64,000 bases of DNA from Rhizoclosmatium globosum (lineage: Eukaryota > Chytridiomycota > Chytridiomycetes > Chytridiales > Chytriomycetaceae): assembly GCA_002104985.1 (NCBI GenBank), contig MCGO01000052.1, positions 1 through 64,000 of the forward strand. The letters are read 5' to 3'. How positions within the stretch are numbered: the stretch's first letter is position 1; the number at the start of each line of letters is the position of its first letter. The notes beneath the pieces were generated by a model that saw nothing but the letters and a program-made list of their open reading frames with translations, was not told the DNA's origin and searched no databases. The position numbers and the translations under genes were made by a program. This document shows positions 1 to 11,781 of this stretch, piece by piece.

Positions 1-2310
1 AAACAAAGACCAGATACTTTACAAGAATCTGTGCTAGCTCATCTGGAACAAACCGAAATAAGTCTTTATGAAATCCAGAGTTTGCACTTGATTTGTTGTA
101 TCTTTTTTCAAACCGTGTTGCTAAGTAAATCACCCCAAACAAGGACACAAATTACCTCAAGTTGATGCATAATCTGTGCTCAAGAATCATCAAGTTCCTT
201 TTTCCCAACCCAGAATTCACAATAGTCGTCATTTGAAACTCTGTTGTTCTGGGAGGCATTCCACAAAACAATGCAAGACCAAGCATCATAATGGAAATAA
301 AGTTGTCCACTTTCGCTAAAAAAGAAAGAAAAGGGTCAGATGAATGCAGCAAATTGAACCAAAATACCAGTGTACAGCTCCATTGCCTCTGATTTGTAGA
401 TAAGTCTTGTGGGCTCAAAAAAACTCAGTCCTCAAGTACTTGGTCTTTTTGATGTGCATTTCAAGTCTGTTCCCATTTTCTTCATTAAATGTAGAGCTGT
501 TGGCTTGCTCTGTCATGAAGCTGTAGCCTGGTCTTGAGTTTGAGACATTGTCAGTCCAATCATTTGGGTGAAACGTGAAGTCTGAAACATCCATCCCAAA
601 CAGCAAATTACTGAGATCTGTTGTGATCACTCTAAAGTAGTTTGCTCGACCTTCCCGGAACATGGTCTTTGAAACACCCAAGCGACCATCGATAACCAAC
701 TTTGGCTCATTAGGCAAACTGTAATCCCAATGCTTGCTAATGAGATTGGCTGTATTACTGCCCATCATGATCAATCCACACGTGGACTTGAATTGCTTCA
801 TTTTGGCATAAGGGAGACTATGCTTCCCATAGCTGACAAGCTCAATAACTTGATTGATTTCCCTTGTTTTAAACATATTTAGAAAGAGCAGACAAATACA
901 AAAAACTCACTTTTCCTTCTCGGCTCTACTCATCCAAGTTCCAAAGAAGCAATTTCTTGACACCATTCCAAGACAAGACAACGACAAGTAAACAAAAAAT
1001 GAGTACATGGCCCAGTCATGAGCTGTTCCTTGCAAAAAGTACCATCAGGTTGCAGGAATCTTAGCAACAAGAACTCCTCCACCAAATGGATTTGACTTAG
1101 GGTTAGGGTTCAGACCTTCAAATCCAATATCTTCAAACAAGACAATTCGCAGCAATTTGATCAGAGCTTCTTGCTGATTCTCAAAGACTGCATTTGTTCT
1201 GCAAAGGAGAGGAACATCAAGGGCCTCCAAGAATCCCTCAACAGCTCTGTTGACCTCATTACTTAGCATTGGCATCTTTGTTCTTGTGTTGGAACCCTGC
1301 TTACGAGCAATCAACATGGTTACAAATACTCCAAGTGTTCTAGCGTATGCTGGGATAGTAGTTTTGACATCAATAGGCTTGAAAGCCTTTCCTGCATATC
1401 CAGAGTCATTTGTTGATTTACGGCCAGCATTCTTGATCACAGTGCGGGTTGGTTGGGTTCCAGGCAGAGTTGCCAACTCATTGACTTTCTCCAAAAATAA
1501 ACGACAGAGAATTACAATGGCCTTTGTGTCTTTTGTCTCATTCAATATGGCAATGTAGTTGGCTGGATTCTTGATTGCATCAACACCAAACACCAACTTG
1601 TCCCATCCCATCTATTTCACATAGAGTAAGTAATGGACCCACAGGAAAACAAAAGACATACATTATTCAAGAATGGAGTGTTTGTTTTGCTTGAAGAGGC
1701 AATCAAACCAGCAGTTTCCAATCCAGTGGATAAATAAGCTTTTGAACGTGATCCAGCAGTGTTTTTAATCTTCTTCTGTTTACGGGCAAAGCTCTTGAGT
1801 TCCTTGGATCTCATCTTGGCATCAAAGCCTTCCTCTGGGTTATACATTCTGTAGACACGAGTGTGAACTTTTGTCACTTTGGTTGGCCTGTATCCCAGTA
1901 TGGATTCTTTGGATGCTTGTTTCGACAGTGAACCCTGATGCCATTCTCTGTAACACAAACATAGGCACAATCCAAGCACATGAACCCAAATATGGCAGGA
2001 TGAGTCAAGCCACACTTTGCCTTTCTGACATGATTCTGGAGCTTCTCTGGATGGCTTACAGCAAGGTCACACTTGATGCAGTTGAACATGTTGTTGTCTG
2101 AATCTCTTGGAATAATTGTGAGTACATCTTCCTCTAAATTAAGATGTGTTATTTATGTTTTCTTTCAAAAGAACTTACGTGTGTAGTCATTGATCCAATA
2201 TCGAACAGAAACAACTCGCTGGTGAACCATCCTCCCATGTTTTGCCAATGCATACTTGTTGCTGAAGGCAGGAACGTCCTTGCACTCTTCCATGGAACAT
2301 TCTCGTTCTG
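1..2310 (-). CDS. C2H2 zinc-finger/OrsD-like protein, partial (telomere-linked-helicase-associated type)
   Basis: Recognised by family style, not by search. An N-terminal exon (about 2310-2179) holds a C2H2 finger (CSMEEC, then H and H), followed by a 45-nt intron (2134-2178) and a second Cys/His segment (FNCIKCDLAV). Further down come a PxxARTLG-type block, the motif GMPPRTTEF near 270 and RFVPDELAQILVKYL near the left edge; these resemble fungal OrsD-like proteins that are often fused to RecQ-type helicases. Introns of standard form lie near 1612-1661, 840-892 and 320-440. Two lesions are visible: a one-base frame change near 1885 and an in-frame TGA at 1045-1047. The gene leaves the window at base 1, so any helicase domain would lie outside. 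Such genes are usually multicopy and behave like mobile or subtelomeric genes (family knowledge). The N-terminal end is uncertain. Confidence 0.5.
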
Positions 2311-2828
2311 ATCTATTGTTGGAAAGTGGTGGTAGTAAGTAAAAAGGATTTAAAGTATGATGATCAATGAGGAATAATCAGAAAGGATAGCAATGCCTTA
2401 TTTAACATAAAAGATATGGGGCTTTTGAAGGGATGAATAGATGGAGTTCTTCAAGAGCTATCATTTGATGAACCAACCACCCAACACAACCACCCACAGC
2501 ACATACAACTATCACCATCCCACCATCACCAAACACAAAGAAACCCCCCTTGGCATAACCCCGACCCCTTCAGCCCACTCAGACATCCAAAATTATTGTC
2601 GGATCATAAGTTGCATCCTGATGTACAACTCTCTCCATTTTGAGATACACACAACTCAAACAGACTCATACTCACCTTTGGGTTTCACTCATTTCTCCTC
2701 TCTTGGTCTGACGTTACAAACTCTTTTAATCCAACAGTATAGAACCACTATACTATATCCATTTATGGAGTAAGATATATCTATGGTTAATTATCACACC
2801 AGTTTGGAAGCATGGTAGCATGAATTTT
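2311..2828. other. intergenic, no supported gene
   Basis: About 520 bp between the zinc-finger gene and the NLR. A 110-codon plus-strand ORF at 2441-2773 is rich in Thr, His and Pro, has no recognisable domain and is not flanked by splice signals, so it is not called. Confidence 0.5.
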
Positions 2829-2871
2829 GGTAGCATGGTAGCATGGTAGCATAGTAGCATGGTAGCATGGG
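2829..2871. repeat. 8-bp tandem repeat (AGCATGGT)n
   Basis: Five or so head-to-tail copies of AGCATGGT with one variant (AGCATAGT), just downstream of the NLR stop codon. One or two further copies lie at 2809-2822. It is a simple minisatellite with no visible function. Confidence 0.85.
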
Positions 2872-2921
2872 TCTATGGGTCTAACCCAACTGACCCAAGA
2901 GTATAGAAACCCTAAACTCTT

Positions 2922-5900
2922 TTATTCTTTGAGACTCAGGCAAAAGACATTATTATTAATGCACCAAGTAACAGCCATATGATCAAAACTAAACCTTATT
3001 TCTTCACCAAGATTGTACAGGTATGTTCCATCTATATTACAAAGCCATCCATCTGATATAGCTAACTTTGAAGAGCTAAATTTCTCTGATAAGGACATGA
3101 ATATTTCTGATTTGTCATGTCTGCCCCAATTAGATGTTTCAATGCACTCCCCTGTTTCCACAGACCACAATTTGATTGTTTTGTCATTTGATTCAGAAAT
3201 CACTGTCTTTGAGTCAGGTGAGAATGCCACTGAACACACTTTCCCATGATGCCTAGCAGTATTCTTGACATATTCCCCTGTTTCTGCAGACCACAATCTA
3301 ATTTGTTTGTCAGCAAATCCAGAAACGACAGTCTGGGGGAATAGTCTGGGAATGCCACTGAAAACACTATGCCATCATGCCCAGCAAGGTTCTGCACTTT
3401 AACACAATTCCTTGTTTCAAAAGACCACAATTTGATGGTTTGGTCATTTGATCCAGAAACCACTGTCCTTAGTGAGAGTGCTACTGAATTCACTGAGTCA
3501 GAATGCCCAGCAAGGGTCTTGATACATTCTCCTGTTTCTACAGACCACAATTTGACTGTATGGTCACCTGATCCAGAAACCACTGTCGTTGAGTCAGGGT
3601 GGAATGCTACTGAATTCACTGCGTCAGAATGCCCAGCAAGGGTCTTGACACATTCTCCTGTTTCCACAGACCATAATTTGACTGTTTGGTCTTCTGATCC
3701 AGAAACGACTGTCCTTGAGTTAGGTGAGAATGCCACTGATCTCACAGACAAAGAATGCCCAGCAAGGGTCTTGACACATTCTCCTGTTTCCACAGACCAT
3801 ACTTTGACTGTTTGGTCTTCTGATCCTGAAACGACTGTCCTTGAGTTAGGTGAGAATGCCACTGATCTCACAGACAAAGAATGCCCAGCAAGGGTCTTGA
3901 CACATTCTCCTGTTTCCACAGACCATACTTTGACTGTTTGGTCTTCTGATCCAGAAACAACTGTCCTTGAGTCAGGTGAGAATGCCACTGATCTAACAGA
4001 CAAAGAATGCCCAGCAAGGGTCTTGACACATTCTCCTGTTTCCACAGACCATAATTTGACTGTTTGGTCTTCTGATCCAGAAACGACTGTCCTTGAGTCA
4101 GGGGAGAATGCCACTGATCTCACCATACTGGAATGCCCAGTGAGTGTTAATGGGCCCCAGTTCTTTTCAGCCCCGATAGTTATACGTGCAGTTACAAGAT
4201 GACTATATTGCTCAAAGTACTTAGTTTCTTGAGGCACACCAATAAGTGCATGATTGTAGACCTGGAGTGGACTAGCCAATAGTTGGTTGCGGAAATTAAA
4301 GCCAATGAATTTCAGGTCATTGAGTAAAGAGAGTATTATTTTCATGTCATCTGTTTGTTGTTCAAATTTTGAGAAGAGGTATTTTATGATCTCAATTGCG
4401 GGGAACACATAGCTCAGGTTGGAAATCAGGAGCAGAGCCTCTAAGTAGAAAGGAAGAACAGAGGTCACAAAGTTGTGAAGGCTCTGAATCATAACCTCTT
4501 GTATTGCAGATGATGCAGTTTGAAATCCTGTCAAATAGTGTTGAATCCAAAATTCCAGTGCATACAGAATATCATCATTCAAAGCTGGCAGCTGAGCCAG
4601 ATTTTCCTTGTTGTAAAACTTTGTTGAATCTAACCCTGACATATTGCGGGTTAAGTTGGTTGCCAAAATTTTGAGGCACTGTACAGCAAGTTGTGAGTCT
4701 ATAGCTACAATTTGAAATTCTGTGCCACTTCGGCTTTTATCATAAAAGAAATCTTTTACACTCTTGTGGAGTACAGATATAATTCCATTTTCAAATTTTA
4801 ATATGGAACGGCACTAAGTTTTGTTAGAACAAACCTAACAACATAGACAACATACATCAGACACTACAGATTCAACTTCAGAATAAATCAAGTTGCCAAC
4901 ATTGGCCAAGTGCACAATACTAAGTGGCTTTTTGAGGCCAAGCAATACAGAAAATACTCTTTTAAATACTCTCAGTTTTTCAGAAACTTCCATGTTGAAA
5001 TCTCTGTCATGAAATTGATACTCTAAGATTGTTTTATAAACTGCATCAGTCCCTGGCTCCAGCCCTTGGATAGCCTTCAATGCAGAGTCAGGATCCAGCT
5101 TCTTATTAATAATATGCTTGCACATGTTACAAGCAAAAATGAATAGACCTGCTGATTTTTTCTGAAGTTCTGAACAGCATTTAGACTCAATAGAATTTGG
5201 AAGAATGGTTTTCCAATAGTTACTAAGCTTGGTGTTGATCACCTTCTCCAAATCTTCCAAGTTGCTTTTGTCAGATATGTCCAACATAAATGGACTCATC
5301 AACTGCAGGGCTTGAAATATATCTTTTTCAGGACGGCCTGTTGTAAAGACTTTAACCCATGGAGGGAGTTTCTTGCATGTGTCGGACAAAATTGTCAAGA
5401 TTGAGTGACGTTCCTTTCTCTTGAGTTCATCTAATGCATCAATAATAATCAAAACAGTCTTGTTGTTTGAAGTCAGTTTCATGAGCCCATCAACTACTAA
5501 GGTTTCAAAGGCTACTATTGGAACCTTGAGAATACTTTGTTTGTTCTCTTTCACACGCTGATCATCAAGAGCCTTTTCAGCCTCAACATGCCTTTTGAAT
5601 TCACCACCCAATGTTTGGCAAAGTTCATACACAATAGATGAAATAAGAACCAGTGGATCACTTTTGCGCGCATCATTATGCTTGCATATAAACATGGCTC
5701 CTAACACATACTGCTCTTTGGGGAGATTCACACGTAGACTGTACACCACAAGTGACTTCCCAGTTCCAGCAGCACCATGCATAAACATGGCTCTCTCATC
5801 AGTCACTCTCCAAGCATTCAATGAGTCAATGACCTGTAAACGGGTGCCTGGCACATATTCCTCTTCAAAAGAGGCATAGTCCTTGGAGAAATCAACTGGT

Positions 5901-7166
5901 CTCAGCCACAGATATAGTGGTGCCAGAGTAGGATCAACTGAAGACAATGATCCCTTTCCGCAAACTTCTTTGTAAGTATTGTGGATGAGGTTTTTCCATT
6001 GGTCAGTTGTTGCATCTGTTCCCTTTAGTTCATGGTATAATTTTCCAGCAGTAATAAAAAAGGGGGCTGGAAATTCATCCCTCAACGCAACTAAATTTGG
6101 CACATTGTCATTGCTAAGATGAACTGGCATAATGTTTTTCTTGAGATCTGCAGCATATTTGATTTCACGATTGCAATTTTCCGATTTCTGAAGGCAATTA
6201 GTAAGAGCCTCATCAAAAGCAAAGATCTCACAAAGTAAGCCTCAGAAAAGAATGCCATAACTATTTTTGATGTGGAAATGCCTTGTGGCATTGCAGTGTA
6301 AACATCACTTGTCATACCTCCTTTGTTGTCCTTCCAAACTTTCAATTGAGGAAAACTTGTTTTCAATTCTGCATAGAAGAGTTCAACAATATTCATGTCT
6401 GCCCAACAGTAAGAGATAAAAACATCAAAGACCTCTTTAGACTTGAAATCAGAGGAGGCACTCATAGTTAATGTGTCCTCCTGTGGCAGTTGGGAGCTTG
6501 TTTGGAGCTGCAGGCTCCTTTGGCCAGGAGTTTCAAATACCAAATCACATGAATAAGATGTGAGTGTCTTCTTCAGTGAAGAACTTGTAGTGATTGGAAG
6601 CACCTGGTTGGACATCAGGTCACAGCGGTAAAACTTGATCTCAGTGGCAACATAAAAGTGTAACATAACCTGCTTGCATTTAGAAACACTATGTTGCCAT
6701 TAAAAGACAACTCACATTCTTTTCCAGTTCATCAATCTCCAATGATTTCAATTCAACAGTCACAGGATCTTGATTTGTCTTTGTCTTGGGACTAATTGTA
6801 ACAATATATGACTCTGCAAAGTCAAAGAGTAGCTCCTTTTCACAGTCTTGAACCAATTCAAAAACATTGGACAGTATCACATCCTGTGTGAGCATAACAT
6901 GGCTGAATCCCTTTCGGTTTTCAATCGTAAAATACAGCTTGAGTGGCTGATCATCAGGATACTTCTGAATGTCTTTGATCTATTTTCGAAAATATTGAGT
7001 TCAGCGGGGAGAATAAAACCACACAATTCACCTTTTGTTTCAAATCAGACACGGTTATTTCTGCTTTGTTTACTTGAATTTTGAATCGTTTAAGAGGTTC
7101 GGAGAACGGCTGAACTCTCAGTTTGTCTTTCGGAAAGAGAAAGTCCATGACAAGGAACCAGACCAT
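2922..7166 (-). CDS. NLR-like STAND receptor: Ubl/CRN-like - TIR - NACHT - WD40
   Basis: Five exons: 7166-7032, 6979-6716, 6669-6232, 6187-4856, 4813-2922; about 1350 residues. Residues 1-130 resemble a ubiquitin-like/Crinkler header (ITVSDLKQKIKD). Residues about 212-320 form a TIR domain (DVFISYCWAD, later AFFSEAYF, then NCNREIKYA after a 44-nt intron); the Glu in NREI aligns with the NADase Glu of SARM1-type TIRs. NACHT follows with Walker A GAAGTGKS near 416 and Walker B LIIIDALDEL near 523, then the HKSVKDFF segment usual before fungal WD40 regions, and eight WD40 repeats of 42 residues. STAND receptors of this plan sense ligands through the repeats and signal through the N-terminal domain (family knowledge); a role in non-self recognition or cell death is inference. 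A one-base loss in a C run near 3340 breaks the frame before the last two repeats. An upstream 5'UTR intron (7169-7287) is likely. Confidence 0.88.
3520..4160 (-). repeat. near-identical 126-bp WD40 repeats inside the NLR
   Basis: At least four consecutive 126-bp units (42 residues each, LAGHS...GECVKT) differ at only a few bases. Examples are the blocks starting near 3646, 3772, 3898 and 4024. Flanking repeats are more diverged. High identity between neighbouring units points to recent unequal exchange or gene conversion, as known for HET-D/E/R-type NLRs of Podospora. Confidence 0.92.
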
Positions 7167-7287
7167 CTCTATAAGGATATCAATGTTAATGAGTGATCCC
7201 ACGAAAAAAAGTGGATTGAATGCACCTCTGTCTTCGAAAAGGCAGAGGATAGCGAAGGGATGCGTGCGAGAAAAAGAAGACACTCAC

Positions 7288-8203
7288 CAATTTAAGCAAC
7301 GAAAGTAATGATCTGTGCGTTAAAGATGGTTGTTGGTAGAATGGCTAAGCTAGTTACGAATGAATTGATCAGTAGCAACGTTTCCTGGCAAGAGGAGGCT
7401 ATGTCAGTAACAGTCTCTTAGAGTGTTCAAATGGGGGGAAGAGGATAGACAACGATCGCAGTGAAAGATAACACAGATTGCAGCGTAGATACTCCGAAGT
7501 GTGCGTTTATGATCATTGTCATTACCAGCGGAGCTCTAGACTGGAAAGGGACGCAAGATCGTGGCATTGATTGGGCATTGATGCTCACCTTTTTTCGTTT
7601 GTGCCTTTTTTATCAGATTCTAAATCCCTTCAGTCAAGTAAATATGATTCTTTGGTGATTGTATACTCGATACGGCACTGATCGTTTTAGCGAAGGCGTT
7701 GGATAGTTTGTTCAGGTTATTGGCACTAATAAATCAGACTTTGAGTTGACTTGTTAGATCGGCGAAAACTCCTTTGATTTGATAGACCGCATACCGTAGT
7801 AATCGAAGAAAGTCTGACCAGTTTGAAACGACTGGAGCGGCGGAGCCCTACGCATCTGATGCTAATATTGAAAGTGCCAATGACCAATCTATTCAGCAAT
7901 CGAATTCGACACGAGTATCAGCGGAATCGCGATCAATTGTCTGGGTGAATGATTATTTTGGTTAGGAGTGAATGATTATGTTGGATCGAGACAAGCGGAT
8001 AGAGTATTAATGCACGCATTCAATCCAGGAACATAGGCGATGGAAATATAAAGTACATTTATGCGATTTGTTTGAAGCCATGAGTTCTTTGTTGTTCTAA
8101 TTTTATTTCCTTCTTTGAGAGAGAGTGGCACTGGGGTCCATGTGCACGTCCATCTGTTCTTCGTCAACAAACAGTCTCAAAACAAAACAACTCAGCGAAA
8201 CCA
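7288..8203. promoter_or_regulatory. divergent intergenic region between NLR and PEX22-like genes
   Basis: About 0.9 kb separating two divergently transcribed genes, so it should hold both promoters. A 65-codon ORF (7461-7658) has no recognisable features. The phrase GTGAATGATTAT occurs twice near 7945 and 7970. No clear TATA box or operator was identified. Confidence 0.4.
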
Positions 8204-9689
8204 ATGTCAACTTCATCGATTCGAAAGCGACGACCAATTGCGTTTGCGGTGCTTGGCATTGCAGCGCTTTCGTTGTTGTTGTTGTTGGAGCAGCGACTCT
8301 GATGGCCTCGCTGTCTTCGAATGAGTCATCGACTGACTCATCGACTGACTCATCGACTGCGAAGACAACACCAAAGACAACACCAAAGAAGAAGGACAAC
8401 TTGATCCAGCGACCCGGCTTTGTCCTGTCAATCTCACTGAACAACGTGCGTGTCACTTACTTGTTGTTAACCCCAACTTAACCCTAAAACAACTAAAAAC
8501 AACTAAAAACAACTAAAAACAACTAGATTATCGTGTGGAATCCATCGCCGTGTCCCAACGATCCAACGTTCGCCTTCCAACCCGACGCCCTTCGCTTTCT
8601 GACGTCGCTGCTCCAGTCGCCGCAACGACCCGTTGTCCACCTGATTTCAACAGTGATCAATCCAACACAAACTGAATTAATTCTTGATCTCCTTCGCTCG
8701 AACGGCCTCTTTTCAAAGGGCCTTGATCAAAGACGGGTCCTCTTTTGCGACACGGTCCAAGGCCGCGTTCACTTGGTCAAACACTTGGGCTCAGTGGTCC
8801 ATGTCGATGATGACGACCAAGTTCTGGTAAATACAGTATTTGTATTTGTCATCATTTGATTTAATAGTAACGATTCGTGTTTCAGATTGACCTAGTTCCA
8901 CACGTAAAGAAACTGATTCGTGTAAAGAGAAGCGTCAAAGTGACTGTTGAAGCAGACATCAAACGAATGTCCCAAACGTCTCTTCGCTCAAAACTTTCTG
9001 CTTCACCGACCCCTTCCAGACCCTCCTCACCCCTTTCATCACCCACTTCGCTCAACCGCCGCCGCTCTGCTTCCCCAATCCAAATTGAAGATGACGAAGA
9101 CGAAGAAGATGAAGGCGTCGGGTCGATTGGTTCCCTGAATGAAGACAGGGACTCTTTCGTATCCCCAATCACTATTCCATCCACAAAGACTTCGTCTGCA
9201 TCCACCGCTCGTCCTCCTTCTTCGACTCCAACCACTCCAACAACAAATACCCCCACCTCCGCATCAGACAAACCCTTTATATACCAAAACTTGATGCGTT
9301 CCATCCACCAGCAAGACCCTTCAACACATCAACAACTAGTCGTTGTGAACGGATCCGCCACTCCTTCGTCTCCCACTTCCATCTCATCAGTTTCGTCAGT
9401 CTCATCGAACGATGGAGACTACAAAAAAGTATCTACCCCTCAACCTCAAGCTCCACTCCAAAATCCAATACTTTCGGTCTCCATGCCTTCAAAGTCATCT
9501 GGGGCACTTCTTACACGTTCTACTTCACAAGCTTCCTTCAAAGGCCCTACTTCGTATTCTTCTACATCATCTAGACCCTCTCAACTATCCCTCTCTTCGA
9601 TAAAACCTGATGTAGTACCTGAAGCCCTTCTCCATGCGTCAAATGTTGAGTTTGTCGAAGGCATTGCGGAGAGCAGTTTGATGCCATGA
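8204..9689 (+). CDS. PEX22: PEX22-like peroxisomal membrane protein
   Basis: PEX22 anchors the ubiquitin-conjugating enzyme PEX4 at the peroxisome for recycling of the import receptor PEX5 (family knowledge). Exons 8204-8445, 8527-8826 and 8886-9689. The start at 8204 gives a basic N-terminus (SIRKRRPIAFAVLGIAAL) leading into a single membrane anchor. The anchor loses frame near 8290 where one base, probably G, is missing; restoring one base makes the exons sum to 1347 nt, divisible by three. The core reads VVHLISTVINPTQTELI, RVLFCDTVQGRVHLVKHL and VVHVDDDDQ, the pattern of the PEX4-binding domain. After VKKLIRVKRSVKV comes a long Ser/Pro/Thr-rich, probably disordered tail with an acidic stretch (DDEDEEDE) of about 220 residues, longer than I would expect for PEX22. 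Confidence 0.78.
8470..8526 (+). repeat. 10-bp tandem repeat in PEX22 intron 1
   Basis: Four or so copies of AACTAAAAAC fill the 3' half of intron 8446-8526, right up to the splice acceptor AACTAG. Each copy contains a branch-point-like CTAA. Confidence 0.85.
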
Positions 9690-9950
9690 TAAAGTTGAAT
9701 GTCGTGAAGTTCAGATGCTCTGTGCCTTCAAATGATAACAGTATAGCTCATGGAGGTCTATTATATATTTGTAATACCAATAATACTCGAATATTACCCT
9801 GTCTCATAGTTCCACAACTCAACTGATTAATGTTGTTTGAGTTAAACGCTAAATTTCATTTCGGCTAGAGATAGAATCCAAGAACTTGATTATCATCGCA
9901 GGTTAAATTAAGATGATTGTATTTGCACTAAAAATCCAACAAGTTATCCG

Positions 9951-11703
9951 TCAACGACTTTCCAGCATCGCCAGCAGCAATACTCTTTTTCGGAACACTA
10001 ATTCCTGTATCGTCTTCACCAAACCGTTTCCTCTTCCCTCCGCTTCCTCAACAGCAGCTACAACTTTTCCACTTGATCCACTACCAGCAACAACCACTGG
10101 TGTCGCTCTTTGTTTGCCTCCAACAGATGCAATAGCAGGAGTCTTGACTAAAGGGCTGGGTTTATAGAAAGCAGTACCGGGCGTTGAATTCCTACTCATA
10201 CTGTTACTGCTGCTTCGCCCACCCGCAGAAACCAATGGAGAATAAGACGCCCGCAATTGATGATCAACACCCCCTCGTCCACCTCCAATTCCTCCCACCC
10301 GTCCCCCCAACAATTTAATCGCTGCTGGACTCAACATACGTTCCCTCCCACCACCAAGAGAAGCCGTGGGTTTCTTAAACTCTCCATTCGCACTCGCACT
10401 CAAACTCGCACTCGTCCTTCCCTCAACTCGAGCTTTCATATCGCGTTTCGCCTTCTCCGCCAATTTATCCGCCACGACTTCACGTCTGGGAGTATCTGGG
10501 ATCCTGAACCCTTTTGTAGAGGAATGATCTGCACCTGAATCCACAAGCATGGGAGTTCCTTCAATCATTCCCCAGGTCATTAAATCTTCTGGATCGATAT
10601 CCGCATGGGGTTCCAAAGACGGAGTGGACGGCACAAAGGTGAATCCTTCGACTTGAGGTGCTGTTGATGTACCAGCACTCGTTGATGAAGATGATGCAGC
10701 GCCATGAGGAAAGAGGGCTGGCGTCGCTGAAGCCATGTTTCGCCATACTTCTTGAGTCGCGAGTCGATCAGCAGCAGCATCACTGGCAGCTCTTAAAACA
10801 GCGTCATTTGAAGGGGAGAAGGAATCGAGACGGGTTGCATTGTGATTGATTGATTTTGGAGGCAGTTTTGCATGGGGTTTTGAAAGAACATCTGCGAGAG
10901 TCGTTGGTGCTGCGTCCTGGTAATACATGAGAGCATTCTTTGCCTACTTCAAGTGTTAGTTGGCGTGAATGTCCAAGAACCGTCATTACCTGATATTTCC
11001 AAGTCTGCACGGGGGCAACGTTGTGCGGAGCAGCTTCCAGCAAATGTGCATTTGGATTTAAAGTGGAAGAATCAGAGGGAGTATTGGTAATCAACAAAGA
11101 ATCGTCCTTTTTTGGCTGACTTCCTTCCAACAACAATTTCCCTTTTTGTTCCTTGTCAAAGAACCAAATATATTTCCTCCGTCGTTCCTGGTTTTCTGCG
11201 TGGATCAGTTGCGAGAAAGAGTGGTTGTCCTCGGAGGTGTGAGTTGCCTGGTACTGGTCAAGGGACAGGCCGAGTGTTGGATCCACGGGCTCAGCTGCTG
11301 CTTCCGTTGTTGCAGTGGTAGTAGTAGCATCGAGTGTGTGCAGAGGAGTAAAGCCAGTGACAAGGGGCGTGCTAATACCACTCGTAGCACCAGTACTAGC
11401 ACTAGTAGGAGTCCCACTAGCCCCGCCTACAGCACGCTTCATGCAACTACTATTCCTACTCGTCAACGTCTTCAGCTCCTCGCCAAGTTGCCGCACTCGC
11501 ACAAAGTCACCCGCTTCGACCGCAGAAAGAAACTCGTTTTGTGTTCGCAGTCGTCGAAGGTTCGGGAAAAAGTCTCGTTCAATTATGGAAGACACGTTTG
11601 AGAGGTGCGCATCTTCTTCAAGGATTTCTGAAGGAGGCGCTTGTGGGGGAAGGTGGATTTGGGATGGATGGGCTCGTTCCAACTTGCTGATTTCTTTGGA
11701 CAT
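9951..11703 (-). CDS. ESS2/DGCR14 family splicing-associated protein
   Basis: Two exons, 11703-10990 and 10943-9951, joined across a 46-nt intron with branch sequence AACTAAC; 568 residues with no frame break. Hallmarks of the ES2 (DGCR14, S. pombe Bis1) family are present in order: SSIIERDFFPNLRRLRTQNEFL near the N-terminus, QTWKYQAKNALMYYQD across the splice junction, and LMTWGMIEGTPM with FRIPDTPRREV and KLAEKAKRDM in the C-terminal half. ES2 proteins are nuclear and associate with the late spliceosome (family knowledge). The remainder is low-complexity Ser/Thr/Gly sequence. It converges with the PEX22-like gene, leaving about 260 bp between stops. Confidence in the family is high. Confidence 0.9.
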
Positions 11704-11781
11704 TTGTTGTGCTTTTTCGGATAATGGATTTATTCAGAGAAGTATAATAAATACAAAAATAGATTTAAGTTTCCAATTCTA

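Noticed and set aside
2441..2773. 110-codon ORF
   Set aside because: Low-complexity composition, no splice context and no recognisable domain.
3520..4160. CRISPR-like array
   Set aside because: The 126-bp repeats are coding WD40 units without spacers, in a eukaryotic gene.
3369..4202. 277-codon plus-strand ORF across the WD40 region
   Set aside because: It is the antisense of the near-identical WD40 repeats; its periodicity comes from the coding strand, and the minus strand gives clear WD40 motifs.
4814..4855. Apparent stop between NACHT and WD40 parts
   Set aside because: A 42-nt intron (GTATGT...TTCTAAC...TTAG) removes the stop and joins VVSD to CRSILKFENG in frame.
6188..6231. Apparent frameshift inside the TIR domain
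   Set aside because: It is a canonical 44-nt intron (GTGAGA...TACTAAT...CAG); removing it joins AFFSEAYF to KSENCNREIKYA in frame.
8882..9304. 140-codon minus-strand ORF opposite PEX22 exon 3
   Set aside because: Poly-Ser and Val/Gly runs mirror the acidic and Ser-rich coding strand; it is a shadow.
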